From contig OZ018408.1 in the NCBI GenBank assembly GCA_963969595.1, positions 9,793,823-9,857,822 on the forward strand: a stretch of 64,000 nucleotides of DNA, given 5' to 3'. This DNA comes from Neckera pumila. Taxonomy: Eukaryota; Streptophyta; Bryopsida; Hypnales; Neckeraceae. Under the pieces are notes generated by a model, which saw only the letters and a program-made list of their open reading frames with translations, had not been told where the DNA came from and did not search any database. Both the position numbers and the translations under genes were made by a program. This document shows, in pieces, positions 12,536 to 22,904 of this stretch. The first letter of the stretch is position 1. Each line of letters opens with the position of its first letter.

Positions 12536-12617
12536 GGATATGGATATGGATACGGCATGGATATGGGATATGGCATGGATATGGGATATGGCATGGGTAC
12601 GGGATATGAATACGGGT
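12536..12617. repeat. minisatellite, unit GGATATGGCATGGATATG
   Basis: About four to five units of a GGATATGG/GCATGG/GGATATGG pattern, read on the + strand. The frames over it on both strands (Gly-Tyr-Met and Pro-Tyr-Pro repeats) are products of the repeat, not evidence for a gene. Confidence 0.75.
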
Positions 12618-12842
12618 GTTTTTATTCTCCTTCAATATTTTTACCAACTTTACTTATGGAGAACCTTTACTTTGAAGATTTGATTTCGCAATCAAGTGCC
12701 AAAATTCAATTTCCATATCAAACTGTTCTCTAAGGGCCACGTCACCTTACACTATTCATAAGGTAATATACGACACTTTTTTTTACAAAATTTACTTAAT
12801 TTAAGTTGAATTGACCTTACATAGGATAATGTAGTATTAATA

Positions 12843-13041
12843 TAGTGGAACCTCTCTAACTTGTTCCTCTGAAAGTCGGAAAACCTCCAAAGGTCTATAA
12901 GCTAATGTTGTGAGACCGGTCTCGGACTTATTCCCAATACAGAAGTTATGACTAAAGATGACCCTCCATAAACAAATAAACCTCTCTAAGCTAATCTTGT
13001 CAGACTGGTCCTGGACCTGTCACTTTGGAGAGGTTCTACTG
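12843..13041. mobile_element. pogo/Emigrant-like MITE (TA target)
   Basis: The left end TAGTGGAACCTCTCTAAC and the right end (reverse complement CAGTAGAACCTCTCCAAAG) form inverted repeats, each flanked outside by TA (12,841-12,842 and 13,042-13,043). CAGTA(G/A)AACCTCTATAAA-type ends with TA duplication are typical of Emigrant/pogo-type MITEs known from Arabidopsis. It carries a second internal CCTCTCTAAGCTAAT block. A related copy lies at 37,089-37,273. Confidence 0.7.
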
Positions 13042-13043
13042 TA

Positions 13044-13471
13044 GTTACGATCTTGGTAAAAATAAATATCATGGCGCAAAAAAATCTCATAACATTTTTT
13101 AATCAATTAGTGTAGGTAACGCCAAATATCATTATTCATGTAATGCAACTCCAGCTTCAGGAAGACTACGTGTGTGCATCGATGCTTGCTGTATTCTGGT
13201 GGCTATGGCGGTCGGAATGGTCCAGCTCCTCTCCTCCTGACTCTCGTCTTCCTCCCCTCCTCGCCTAATCTTCACATTTTTTTTTCTTCTTTTTTTCTTC
13301 TTCGTGTGTTCTTCGTGTGCATTGTAGGTAATTAGGTTGAGCTCTCGGCCACCTCGCAATGCCCAGTGCAGGAGCGTACGTTCCATGGCGCTTGATTTTT
13401 GATGGGAGGTGAGCTGGGTTGATTGATTTGACGAAGGAGACTCTAGGGTTTTCGAGAGAGAGAGAGCTCCG
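13044..13471 (+). promoter_or_regulatory. upstream region of the methylesterase-like gene
   Basis: About 430 bases separate the pogo-like MITE from the start codon. Base composition becomes more GC-rich from about 13,170. The sequence just before ATG is purine-rich (ACTCTAGGGTTTTCGAGAGA and GAGAGAGAG, ending 13,468), a common look for plant 5' leaders. No convincing TATA box was found. Confidence 0.45.
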
Positions 13472-16400
13472 ATGGGGAATCAGATGGGGTGTTTGTGGGG
13501 TGCGGATTCGAACAAGAAGAAGAAGGCTTCGCGCGTGATGGGCGGCGGGTTGCGCAAGCGCGGCGACTGGGAGAACGGGGTGATCGAGCAGCAGGCTTTA
13601 GCGCTGGCGCTCCAGCAGCAGCACAAGGCCCAGCTGCGATTCGAGCGCAGCATGTCGCATCGAGAGGCCACCGGGGGGATGATGCCGCCCCGGAAGAGCT
13701 ACTCGGGGAAGTCGGGTGGGTCAGGGCGGGACGAGTTTAAGAGAAGCGCCAGCACTCGCGCTCGACATATCGATGACTTACTCCTTGATCCGCGACAGCT
13801 GCTGAACAATGGTGCCAAGGTCGGTTTTTTCTCTTCCACAAAGTTGCTCCTCTTCACACCAATTGCTGAACCTCCGCTGTAGGTTCTATACCGCACATCG
13901 AACCCCATGTTGCTTGCTTGAAAGAGATGATGTCCTCTCTGAAATTATTTTTTCTGCCGTTTCTTCAATCCATGCATTTGTCATCACACGGGTATTTTTG
14001 CCTTCTTTTGGCTCCGAGGTTGTTTTTTCCTCTGCACACAATTGCTTGCTCGGCCACACAATTGCTCTCCACACCAATTGCTCAGCTCAACCTCCGCTGT
14101 AGGTTCTATAGCTCCTCTAACCCCTTGTTGACTGATAGCTAGAGACGAGGTCCTGTCTGAAATTCTTTTTTCTGCCGCTATCTTCAATCCATCCATTTTT
14201 TGTCATCGCATAGGTGTATTTCCCTTCTTAGTGACTCCAAGGTCGGTTCTCTGCACAGGCAATTGCTCTGCTACACAGTTGCTCTTCACATTAATTGCTC
14301 AACCTCCGCTAACTTTAGATTCTATAGCACATCTAACTAACCCATGTTGCTTGAAAGATAGAGACGATGTCCTCGTTTCAGTTCTTTTGTCTGCCGCTTC
14401 TTCAATCCATGCATTTGACGCTCACAGGTGGTTTTGCGTACTTTTGGGCGACACCGTAAACAGAAGAGGAGGGTCCATGATAGGGCTTCGAAATTTGGAG
14501 AGACTATTTGACGATGGCCGTCCTTTTTACTGTGTCGCCTGAAGGAAATGTTGCTTGTGGTGGTTTTGTATCAAACGGTAACCGGGATGGGAGTAATTGG
14601 GGATGGATAAGCTTTGTATCTAGTATCCACATCTAACCCCATGTTGCATGAAAGAGACGATTTCTTAGTGTTAGAATTGCACTATTTTGAAGCTACATTT
14701 GCAAGCGCTGAGAGCATAAATTTAGGTTGTAGATGTGGCCTGATTTGAGAACGCCTCTAATTGGGAGTACTCCCTTCTGGCATTACAAGGTCCTGTTGGA
14801 TTAGCTCATGTCACACTGGCATTGTATCTGTGCGCTAGAGAAAAATTCAGTAGTTGTAGCAGATGGATTGATGGAGTGCAAGTGTGGAACGGAGCTCTAT
14901 GGAACGGTTTTGTCAATTCTGCTTTATAATGTAGAATGATGCATGTACTCTTTGTTTCATGTGTCCTCCATTTTCCTAACAGTGCATTCACAGTTTAGGA
15001 TACAATGTACGTATTCACAGTGTCTAGGGGTTTGAGTTCTTTGGGTTTGAGTTAAGGCTCTTCGCTATTTTGATACTGATGAGATGTACTCTTTGCGAAT
15101 CTCATTGTAGAACTACTAGTTGGATGATACCCAACACTTATCACACCTTTACAAGGATTTTGTGTAGACGTAAAATGTCGTCTGTCTGGATCACAGGAGG
15201 GAGTTACGAAAGCGAGTATTGAAACCAAGCACTTTGTACTGGTTCACGGAGGGGGCCTCGGAGCGTGGTGCTGGTACAAGTCCATAGCGTTACTTGAGGA
15301 GTCTGGGTTGGTGGCGACGGCCATTGACTTGAAGGGGTCGGGGATTGACTCCACAGATCCAAATCAGATCAACAGCCTAGAAGTCTACGTGAAGCCGCTT
15401 ACGGACTTTATAGAAAAGTTGGGACCTGATGAGAAGGTATGTTCCTGAATTTATCAAGCCTAAGTGCCGAAATGTCATAGATGGTGGCTTCTATATCTTT
15501 AGGAATTTAAATGAATCGTTAGGGAGCTTTAAAGAAAGCAGCAAAAAATATACCAATGGAAAGAATAAACTATGCCGTACATGTTTTGAACACTTTAAAA
15601 TCTGTTTTGGGAATGACAATAATTGGATACGAGTTTCCAAAATGTGCTTTCTAGTTTTAGTTCAGGCACTAAGGATCTAGAGGCAGCATGTGAAACAAGA
15701 ATAGTCACTGTTAGCATAGGAAATGCGTGTCACTATATTGAATCTTGTCACCTCACAGTGGCTTCGATAATGCAGGTAATTCTAGTGGCACACAACATTG
15801 GGGGCGCTTGTATATCTTATGCAATGGAGTGCTTCCCCGGTAAAGTATCTAAAGCCATCTTTGTGGCTGCGGCCATGGTAACCAATGGCCAACGAGCGTT
15901 TGATGTGTTTGTGCGGCAGGTACTTTTGAGTTTTCACCAATTTTTCATTAGTTGTATTATGTCTATTATAGAGATCCGAACGAGCTTGAGCATTGCTTGC
16001 GTAGATTTATTTGCGCTGACAAGCTGTCAGCGTAAATTCCATGACATGTTTTTGAGCTAGGCTCATTTCATTTGGCATGATGCTGCTGTTTGTTTGTCTT
16101 TCGACTCCTGGGCAGTCTAGCAATGGTATTGCGTGCATTGTTAATCAAGTAGTGATTAGCTTTCACTGAGTTTGATATGCAAGCAGGAAAAGAGCGAAGA
16201 CGACTTGATGCCCAAGGCGCAGAAATTCTTATACGGAAATGGTGCTTCCAGCGCACCTACTGCTGTGGAACTTGACAGAACTTTAATCAAAGATTTATTC
16301 TTCAATTTTAGCCCTGCTAAGGTAATTTAATACGGTTGTACTTTTGTGCATTCTTTTTCTGCTGTCACTGTGGATCTATGCTGCAGAATTGAAGGATTAA

Positions 16401-16982
16401 CACAGCCAAATTGCAGAACAGTAACCTCGAAGTGCCCAAACTAAAAAATAGAAAGTCCACTTTGAAAGCTAATAGTTGATCACAATAACTTTCAGAAAAC
16501 ATATATCTATGGCTCAAGAACGTAGAGTGTGGTTTCTACGTTCTATTGGTACATTTTGTTATCTTCCTTGAAGCTGTCTAAAAGGATTGTTCCTTGGAAG
16601 CTGCTTTTAGAGGTGAAATAGTATGTGTTATTCGAAAAGATTGAAGTCTGTCTATCTCTCTTGGGTCCTCCCGTAACTCATTGCGAGTGTCATGCAGGAT
16701 GTAGCCCTGGCAATGGTGTCCATGAGGCCCATCCCTTTCTCACCAGCAATGGAGAAGATCGAATTGACTGACGAGAATTACGGAAGCGTGCGGCGTTTTT
16801 ACATTGAAACAACAGAGGACCAAGCATTACCCCCCGATTTGCAAAGGAATATCATCAACCAGAACCCTCCAGAACAGGTCTTTTCATTGAGAGGCAGCGA
16901 TCACTCTCCTTTCTTTTCTAAGCCCCAGTCTCTACATAAACTCTTACTTGACATCGCAATGATCGGTCCAAAGAATAATTAG
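13472..16982 (+). CDS. methylesterase 11-like protein (MES family, alpha/beta hydrolase fold), catalytic Ser replaced
   Basis: Five exons: 13,472-13,819; 15,197-15,436; 15,776-15,919; 16,187-16,321; 16,698-16,982. All introns are GT-AG and all junctions are phase 0, giving 383 aa, close to the length I know for MES11-type proteins. The N-terminus (MGNQMGC..., Gln/Arg/Ser-rich, then LLLDPRQLL near residues 103-111) is the extension that separates MES11-like members from the short cytosolic esterases; plastid targeting is predicted for relatives, and Gly2 plus Cys7 also resembles an acylation site. The hydrolase domain starts at HFVLVHGGGLGAWCW (residues 128-142). The nucleophile elbow reads AHNIGG, with Asn203 where active esterases have Ser (GHSxGG). 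The acid (Asp330 in TTEDQAL) and His358 (GSDHSPFFSKPQ) are kept. Active family members hydrolyse methyl esters of hormones such as methyl jasmonate or salicylate; this one is probably not a classical serine esterase. Confidence 0.9.
13815..14456 (+). repeat. intron-1 tandem repeat (~3 x 210 bp) containing the splice donor
   Basis: Three successive segments starting near 13,815, 14,012 and 14,237 share CC(A/G)AGGT(C/T)G, AATTGCT, AACCTCCGCT, CTGCCGTTTCTTCAATCCATG-type blocks in the same order. The first begins exactly at the exon-1/intron-1 junction; the third repeats the junction sequence CCAAGGTCGGTT exactly at 14,237-14,248. Confidence 0.75.
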
Positions 16983-17639
16983 AGTCCCTTCTTTTCGGCT
17001 GATTGAGATTGTGCATTTCCTTGGAATGCACGTAGATCGTGAAGATACAATAACGCCTAATGTGCGTACACAAGCGACTTAAAACCTGGAGCAGGCAGAC
17101 TGCCAGTTGAATTTAGAGTTGCTGTGTGACCCATGGTCACAGGATTTGCATTCTGCCTGAGTGAATGCCTGTAGATTAATCATGAAAGAAGGGATTAATG
17201 TATCCCACGCTTTGGGATCCTTGCACCTCATAGTTTTGCAAGCAATGAAGAATTGGGACCAGCAAATTGCAGCCAACCTTTGGCATTTGATAAAATGAAA
17301 GCTTTGTTCAGTCTGGATCGTGGATGATTGAACCTGGAATGTGCAGCTACACTGATTTGTCCTTATAATTTACGAAAGTCACTGCTTTGAATTAGCGCAG
17401 GTGTGTTGTACCAATTTCCACAAAACTTTAATTTTGGTGCAACTAATCTTCTAGGTGACGCTAGTTCCACCTCTCACAATTAGGACAAATCAGTTTAGCT
17501 GCTCTTTTGTTGGAGAGTGATTCATGACATATTGAGACTTTTTATGTATTTCATATGTCACAATGTTGTATACTCAAATTTTCTTATGATCACTCCCGAA
17601 AACAGTATCAAGTTCTGGCACTTGGAATATCTCATGTCC
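16983..17639. other. 3' flank of the methylesterase-like gene
   Basis: Probable 3' untranslated and intergenic sequence; no further exon is needed because the last exon ends in TAG at 16,980-16,982. AATAAAG at 17,700 lies inside the next repeat. Confidence 0.4.
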
Positions 17640-18830
17640 TCTGTAGTCGGGTCTAATAACCTAATAGTTTGCCTCTTGTGCCATTCAAAGAATTTTGCAT
17701 AATAAAGAAAGCAATAGGCATTTTTCATCTTCTGTATTTAACACTCAATGCGTCCACAATCCCAATCAATCACACCAAATTTTAGTTTCAAAAAATCAAA
17801 ATTCCATTTTTGGTGAATTGTTTCATTAAATATTTATGGTTTTACATGATGAGTGATTGAAAAACAATGGTGATGAATTTTTTTTATTTAGTTCAATTGC
17901 ATAGATATGTAGGAAACATCTATCTATCCATCTTTCCTTCAACAAGCATTTCCAAAAAAGTTTTAGAATTCCTTCTATAGAGATTCAATGTTGAAGTGAA
18001 AATGCCTAAACTTGTTGTGATCTCAGTTCACAATTCAATGGAACTTCACCATCCCAAAGATGGGGGATTTTGGCTGACTGGATATTGGGCGGCTCTAGTG
18101 GGTGCTGTCGTTGTTGTTGCAGCCCCTGCTACTTGGTCACGGCTCCTCCCTCCTGTAGTTTTAATGAAAAAGGAAAAAGGAAAAAAATTAAAATAGTGTT
18201 GTGAAAAATTTGATTTGTACTCTCTGTAAGTTCGCCGAGGCGTGGTCTTCTGGTTCTTTGTAGTGTTTCTTCTTTCAATGGAAATGGTCCATGTGTTTCC
18301 AAAAAAAAAATGCCTAAACTTTGTAAAATAGATATCACTTTATTGTAATTAGATTTTCTTATTTGACCCTTACACTGTAACAAATTTTGTACACTTATTT
18401 TGCCAAAATGTAGTTAAAATATAGAAATGTCTATTTTACAAAGTTTGGGCATTGTCACTCCAACGTTAAAATCTCAATAAAAGAATTCTAAAACATTTTT
18501 GGAGATGCATGTTGAAAAAATTTGTGCACTTGAATGTTTCCTACAATGAAATTAAAAAAAATTAACCACCAATGTTTTTTAGTCAATTATCATATAAAAT
18601 CATGTAAAATCATGAGTATAGTAAATGTAACAATTCACCAAAAATGAAATTTTGATTTTTTGAAACTAAAATTTGGTGTGCTTGATTGGGATTGCATAAG
18701 AATTAAACATTAAATATGCAACACAAGAAATGCCAATTGTATTCCATATTTATGCAAAATTATTTGGATAGTACAAAGAGGCAGTTTGTAAGAATATTGC
18801 ATTATTGGACCCGATTGTACAAAGGTGACT
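17640..18830. mobile_element. degenerate foldback (palindromic) element, split by a retroposon
   Basis: The left arm (about 17,640-18,331, minus the insertion) is the reverse complement of the right arm (18,431-18,830). Examples of paired blocks: CAATCCCAATCAATCACACC at 17,757 with GGTGTGCTTGATTGGGATTG ending 18,694; and CCTAAACTTTGTAAAATAG (18,313-18,331) with CTATTTTACAAAGTTTGGG (18,431-18,449). Pair sums shift by about 310 between outer and inner pairs, exactly what the inserted retroposon explains. The loop is about 100 bases. Outer ends are diverged and uncertain. Confidence 0.7.
17999..18321 (+). mobile_element. retroposon (SINE or LINE 3' end) with 15-bp target duplication
   Basis: AAAATGCCTAAACTT occurs at 17,999-18,013 and again at 18,307-18,321, flanking about 293 bases that end in a poly(A) run (18,301-18,310, shared with the duplication). 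This is the structure of a target-primed reverse-transcription insertion in + orientation. The body includes CAATGGAAATGGTCC near the 3' end and has no recognisable domain, so it could be a 5'-truncated LINE end, a SINE or a retroposed transcript. Confidence 0.75.
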
Positions 18831-19528
18831 GGATAACTTCTACTCCGTACTTATCAAATTCTAAATAGTTATGATGGGAATCTCATATCATGCAAACTTA
18901 CTGCCTTCGTACAATCCCAAGACCAGTCAACTTGGTTTGTTCACTTGTTGATATCCAAAAGCAGCAGCATCGAAACACTGAAAATAGTACGTAGACAAGT
19001 CAAATTTGTTTGATGACCACGAAAGAAATAATACCTTTAAACTGAAAATAGTACGAATCCTATTCATGACGAAAGACGCATGATCTATCAATCATGTGAA
19101 TAGAACACCCAAAGTACACGATTTCTAGAATCCTCATTTCTCGTATCTGCATCTCGAAAATGCTTTCTATTGATTGCCCAGATTGTTTTGATCCAAGGTT
19201 GCACAGATCTCTGTAAAAGCTCAACACTAAATCCTAAGTATCAGAAGCATATACTGCATGTGCTACTACTGATCTTCAAATGTAATACTACACCATGACA
19301 GTCTCGTGTCATAGTTAACACACTATGGAAAGCACATGCAAAAGTTCCTCTGTAAGCCCAACTCAAGTGTGAATGCAAGCTAGGTCTAAGCTAGAATTAC
19401 AATGATTGGTCCTCACTTGGGTGATAACGAGAGTTGTGTGCCACTTGCCAAAATTAGTTCTCTCCCAGTCCCCTATGTTAAGACAATCGTCAATTACTAC
19501 ACCAGAACCACCTATTGATTCGTAACAG
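18831..19528. other. intergenic / 3' flank of the nucleolar protein gene
   Basis: Contains the probable 3' untranslated region of the minus-strand gene whose stop codon is at 19,529-19,531. No other gene is seen. Confidence 0.4.
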
Positions 19529-21681
19529 CTAATCCTCGTTGTCGTTGAAAGTAATTTTCTTAGATGTAGGTGGAATGATAGCTTTCTGCACAAAACCCGA
19601 ACACAGTGAGAGCGATCAGATGTCCCATCTCGTGGAATTTCAGTATCCAGACAAATAACGGCACAAGCTTCATAGTTCTACCATAGCCAAATATGGAGGG
19701 ACATGTCCAGCACTCTCAACTTCCCAATGCACTAGTGTGACTGGTCGAGCAACATACCAATTCTGGATAATCGTAGTCAATGCCAGCAGCTTGAAGTTTC
19801 TTCCTTCGTTTTTGGTCTTTCTTCACTAATAATGCCAGATGACGTGACTGTTCCTTCGGTGTCTTCACCTAATGCAATAAGATTCCACAAAACAACTTGA
19901 GCAGCAGCACAAAAATGCCACAACTTTCAACGTACTTCAGCAGCTGCTCCAACCTTTCCTGAGCAATCCCATTTCCATCAAAAGAGAGGCAGCTCTGACC
20001 ACGAGAAACTTCGTTATCACTTACTCTATTATGTCTAGCACGTTCCAGACTTTGCCAGTTAATCGTCCTGAACGGCTTATTTGCTCCAATCCACATTTTA
20101 GGATTGATCTTGTCAAGCGGAACGACCTTCACTTGTAACATCGACTCGAATAGCAGATAGTTGTGCATAGCTTCAGCCACAATAGGTGCAACCTGCATTG
20201 TTGTAAAAACATGAAATGGTTATAGGAATTACATGCATTTGAGAAAGACAGGAATCCAAAATTTGCGATCCAACAATAGATCTAGAAATTTAACAAGCAT
20301 GCCGTTGATTGCAGCTGACTTGTAGTTGTCTCACTACACCTACACGATTTCATAAGGAAATTCATGTGAAGCCAAAAACCTACCTCGGGAGAGTCGAACT
20401 CTATGAACGCATAATGCTTCGATTTTCCTGTCTGCAAACACAACGGATAAAAATGAAGAACTTTTCTCCAGCGTTTTGGAAGAGGTGAAAGATCATAAAA
20501 CTAAAGGCATGAGATTTTAAACGAGCAGAATATGCCTGCAGGACTTGAGCAACTCCATTGATGAAAATATTTGTGCGGCAAACTGATAACTAAACTTCTT
20601 CTGCTCCAAGGAAAATCTTATATACTCTATCAGAAACATACTTGGAAGCATAGGTCGACTTCAGACCCAAAACGATGACTAAATCTTCAAAATGATTAGG
20701 AATTCAAAAGCTGACCAGGGCTTTTCTTTTCATTTTTTAAGAAGTGCCAAAGTGGCGATATAAAAAATTCTAGTGGTGCTCCAAATTTCAACATTCATCC
20801 ACATATTGGATAGAAAAGATCACATCAGTACATATCAAATGTTCTATAATTTGGTTTTCATCCACAATCTGGCAATTTCATCCAAAATTTTTGGCATTTT
20901 TTAAGGCATTTTTTAGCCAGATTATTTTTTCTAGTGCAATCTGGCACAAAAAAGCCAAAAAGAAAAGCCCTGAAGCTGACCTTCTTATTTCGAGAGAGAC
21001 GAAGCCGCTTTATATCACCAAATTGGCTGAAGAAACCTGTTAAAACGAACAAATCAAAAGAGTTATCAAACTAAGAGGCGATGTACTTATTCCAAAACAC
21101 CGGAGTTCTAGAGTTTAGGGTCTGTTCTGCACCCTAAACCCTAAACCCTAAATTTTTTCACATTCTGAATCTGCGATATCACGTGAGGTCCCATACCTCT
21201 CATCTGGTCTTCGTAAAATCCGTGAGGAATCCGCCCGACATAAATAACAGCCGACTTCTCCAACCCCGTGAACCTGGAGGCAGGAATCACTTTGCTCTTC
21301 TTTCCCCGTTTCGACACATGGTCTGCTGAAGTATCCAAAGGCTGCTCATCCGCCACAATCATCCACAAAAACAAAAAATTAGCGCTCTCTTAACTAATTC
21401 AACTTCCCCTTCAACACCTCAGCAGGCAAAAAAACACGGACGAATGAGTGGCACTCTCTCTCGGAACAAACCAAAACCCTGACAGAAAGAATTACCCAGA
21501 GTCTCACCATAAAAGCGGCCTTCACGATATCGCCATCGCCCTTCTTCGCCTTCGACGCCAAGGGAGCGACGGAATCCGGCTGCTGCTCAACAACAATACG
21601 CTTCCGTTTGGGCTCTGAGCCAAGCAGCTCCGAGGATTTTCTCTCGGCAGCCCCCGCCGCCATTTTCCGCTTGGCCGACAT
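19529..21681 (-). CDS. RRM nucleolar protein, MKI67 FHA-interacting (NIFK)/Nop15-like
   Basis: Seven exons on the minus strand: 21,681-21,508; 21,341-21,197; 21,036-20,981; 20,431-20,384; 20,192-20,025; 19,868-19,758; 19,585-19,529. Phases agree throughout and give 252 aa. The basic N-terminus (MSAKRKMAAG, then KRKRIVVEQQ) precedes one RNA-recognition motif: RNP2 is VIYVGRIP (residues 90-97), RNP1 is KSKHYAFIEF (128-137), with FFSQFGDIKRLRLSRNKK between. The signature after the RRM, AEAMHNYLLFESMLQVKVVP and KMWIGAN, is diagnostic of the NIFK/Nop15 group. A Lys/Arg-rich helix (VKKDQKRRKKLQAAGIDYDY) and a short acidic end close the protein. Members bind pre-rRNA in the nucleolus and act in large ribosomal subunit maturation. 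Start chosen as the first ATG after a TATA-like element; the ATG seven residues in is the alternative. Confidence 0.92.
21116..21151 (-). promoter_or_regulatory. telomere-like repeat / telo-box in intron 2
   Basis: Three consecutive CCCTAAA units (21,131-21,151) with a lone TTTAGGG just beside them (21,114-21,120). AAACCCTAA telo-boxes near the 5' ends of translation and ribosome-biogenesis genes are known in plants; here it sits within 570 bases of the start codon of a ribosome-biogenesis gene. Confidence 0.55.
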
Positions 21682-21757
21682 GATCAAAACGAGAAGGAAG
21701 ACGAGGGCTACAAGGAGAACAAAATGTGAGGAGACAAGACGGGAGGAGACAAGACAG

Positions 21758-21767
21758 TATATATATA
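21758..21767 (-). promoter_or_regulatory. TATA-box candidate of the nucleolar protein gene
   Basis: TATATATATA lies 77-86 bases upstream of the chosen start codon, a plausible distance for a short 5' leader. Evidence is position and composition only. Confidence 0.4.
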
Positions 21768-22860
21768 ACAACAAAACCTAACACACTTCCAATTTTTCAA
21801 CACAAAAATCCGTGCATTTAAATAGCAATAAAATTCGTCCAAACCCCTGCACCTTAGAAAGAGAATCGAAGCACCTGAACAAGAAGCAGAATACAGGGGC
21901 GGTCGTTCAAAAATTCGGCGAGAAGTCCGGCAGGGCAAACAAATACGCAAGTTTCCCCGCTCCAGCTATGGCGACGGAGAGAGCACACAAGATATTGATC
22001 AAATTAGGGTTTTAATTGGATGAATCGTCCGGATCACGGATGCATTCTGTTCATCCTTTGGGGAGAGTTCGTCCCCCTTGCCACTCTATTTAGCAGTTTG
22101 GTAGTCTTGTATTTCTTGAGTTAATTTGAGGTTAATTTGAGGTTCTTTGATTTCAAGTATGAATTCGATTTTTTTCAATTTGACCATCCATGGTTAACAA
22201 TACGTTAATGCATTTTTTTCTAATGGTAACAAAAGGGAAATGAAGAGGAGGTCATTTCACCTTGGATTGTCTCTCCTCTATATAGCTCACCATTATTATG
22301 CAGAAAAAAGGGGGGCTTTAAGGAAAAGATGAAAAAATAAAAGAAAAAAATAAAGAAAAAAATAATAAAAAATGTGAAATGCTATTGTCTTGTCCATCCG
22401 TTGATGTATGCTAATTGGTTTGCTAATTATAAGTGGGATTTTGTTTTAAATTTTGTTTAATATAATTTGCATATTACGGAGTATATTTTAGCATAGCACT
22501 TTTGGAGCAATTGGATATGCACAAAATATTCTGTTAGTATAGTAAAATAAAAAGCATTATCAATGTTGATCATGAATGTTTCACCTCAAAAAATTACTTT
22601 TTTTAAATTCAACAATAACTTGTGTAAAATAAGTAAATGAAAAATCACCAAAATACCTATAATTAGAACTTAGGGAACTATTTAAAATAATTTTAGAAAT
22701 TACAAATATTTAAGCTGCAATCAAATTTAGAAAGTATTTCCAATTGTTTGTTTCAAATTTTATTGAGAAATATTAGATAGTATTATAGTAGATTTAATAC
22801 GATTTGTTAAATAATCATATGCAACAAATTTTGTATAGAATTCATCATTAAATTTTATAT
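21768..22860. other. upstream intergenic sequence
   Basis: Positions 21,800-22,080 are relatively GC-rich and may hold the promoter of the minus-strand gene; ATTAGGGTTTT at about 22,003 is a telo-box-like half site. From 22,100 on the sequence is AT-rich with A/T runs and no exons. Confidence 0.4.
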
Positions 22861-22861
22861 C

Positions 22862-22901
<40 letters not shown>
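22861..22901. repeat. (AT)n microsatellite
   Basis: About 19 AT units directly abut the left end of the large palindrome. A shorter ATATATAT follows its right end, so the element appears to have inserted in a TA run. Confidence 0.85.

Positions 22902-22904
<3 letters not shown>

Noticed and set aside
12394..12733. Pro-Tyr and Gly-Tyr-Met repeat proteins on both strands
   Set aside because: They are translations of a GGATATGG minisatellite.
15623..16060. 145-codon plus-strand frame
   Set aside because: It is exon 3 of the methylesterase-like gene extended into both flanking introns; splice sites at 15,776 and 15,919 fit the family.
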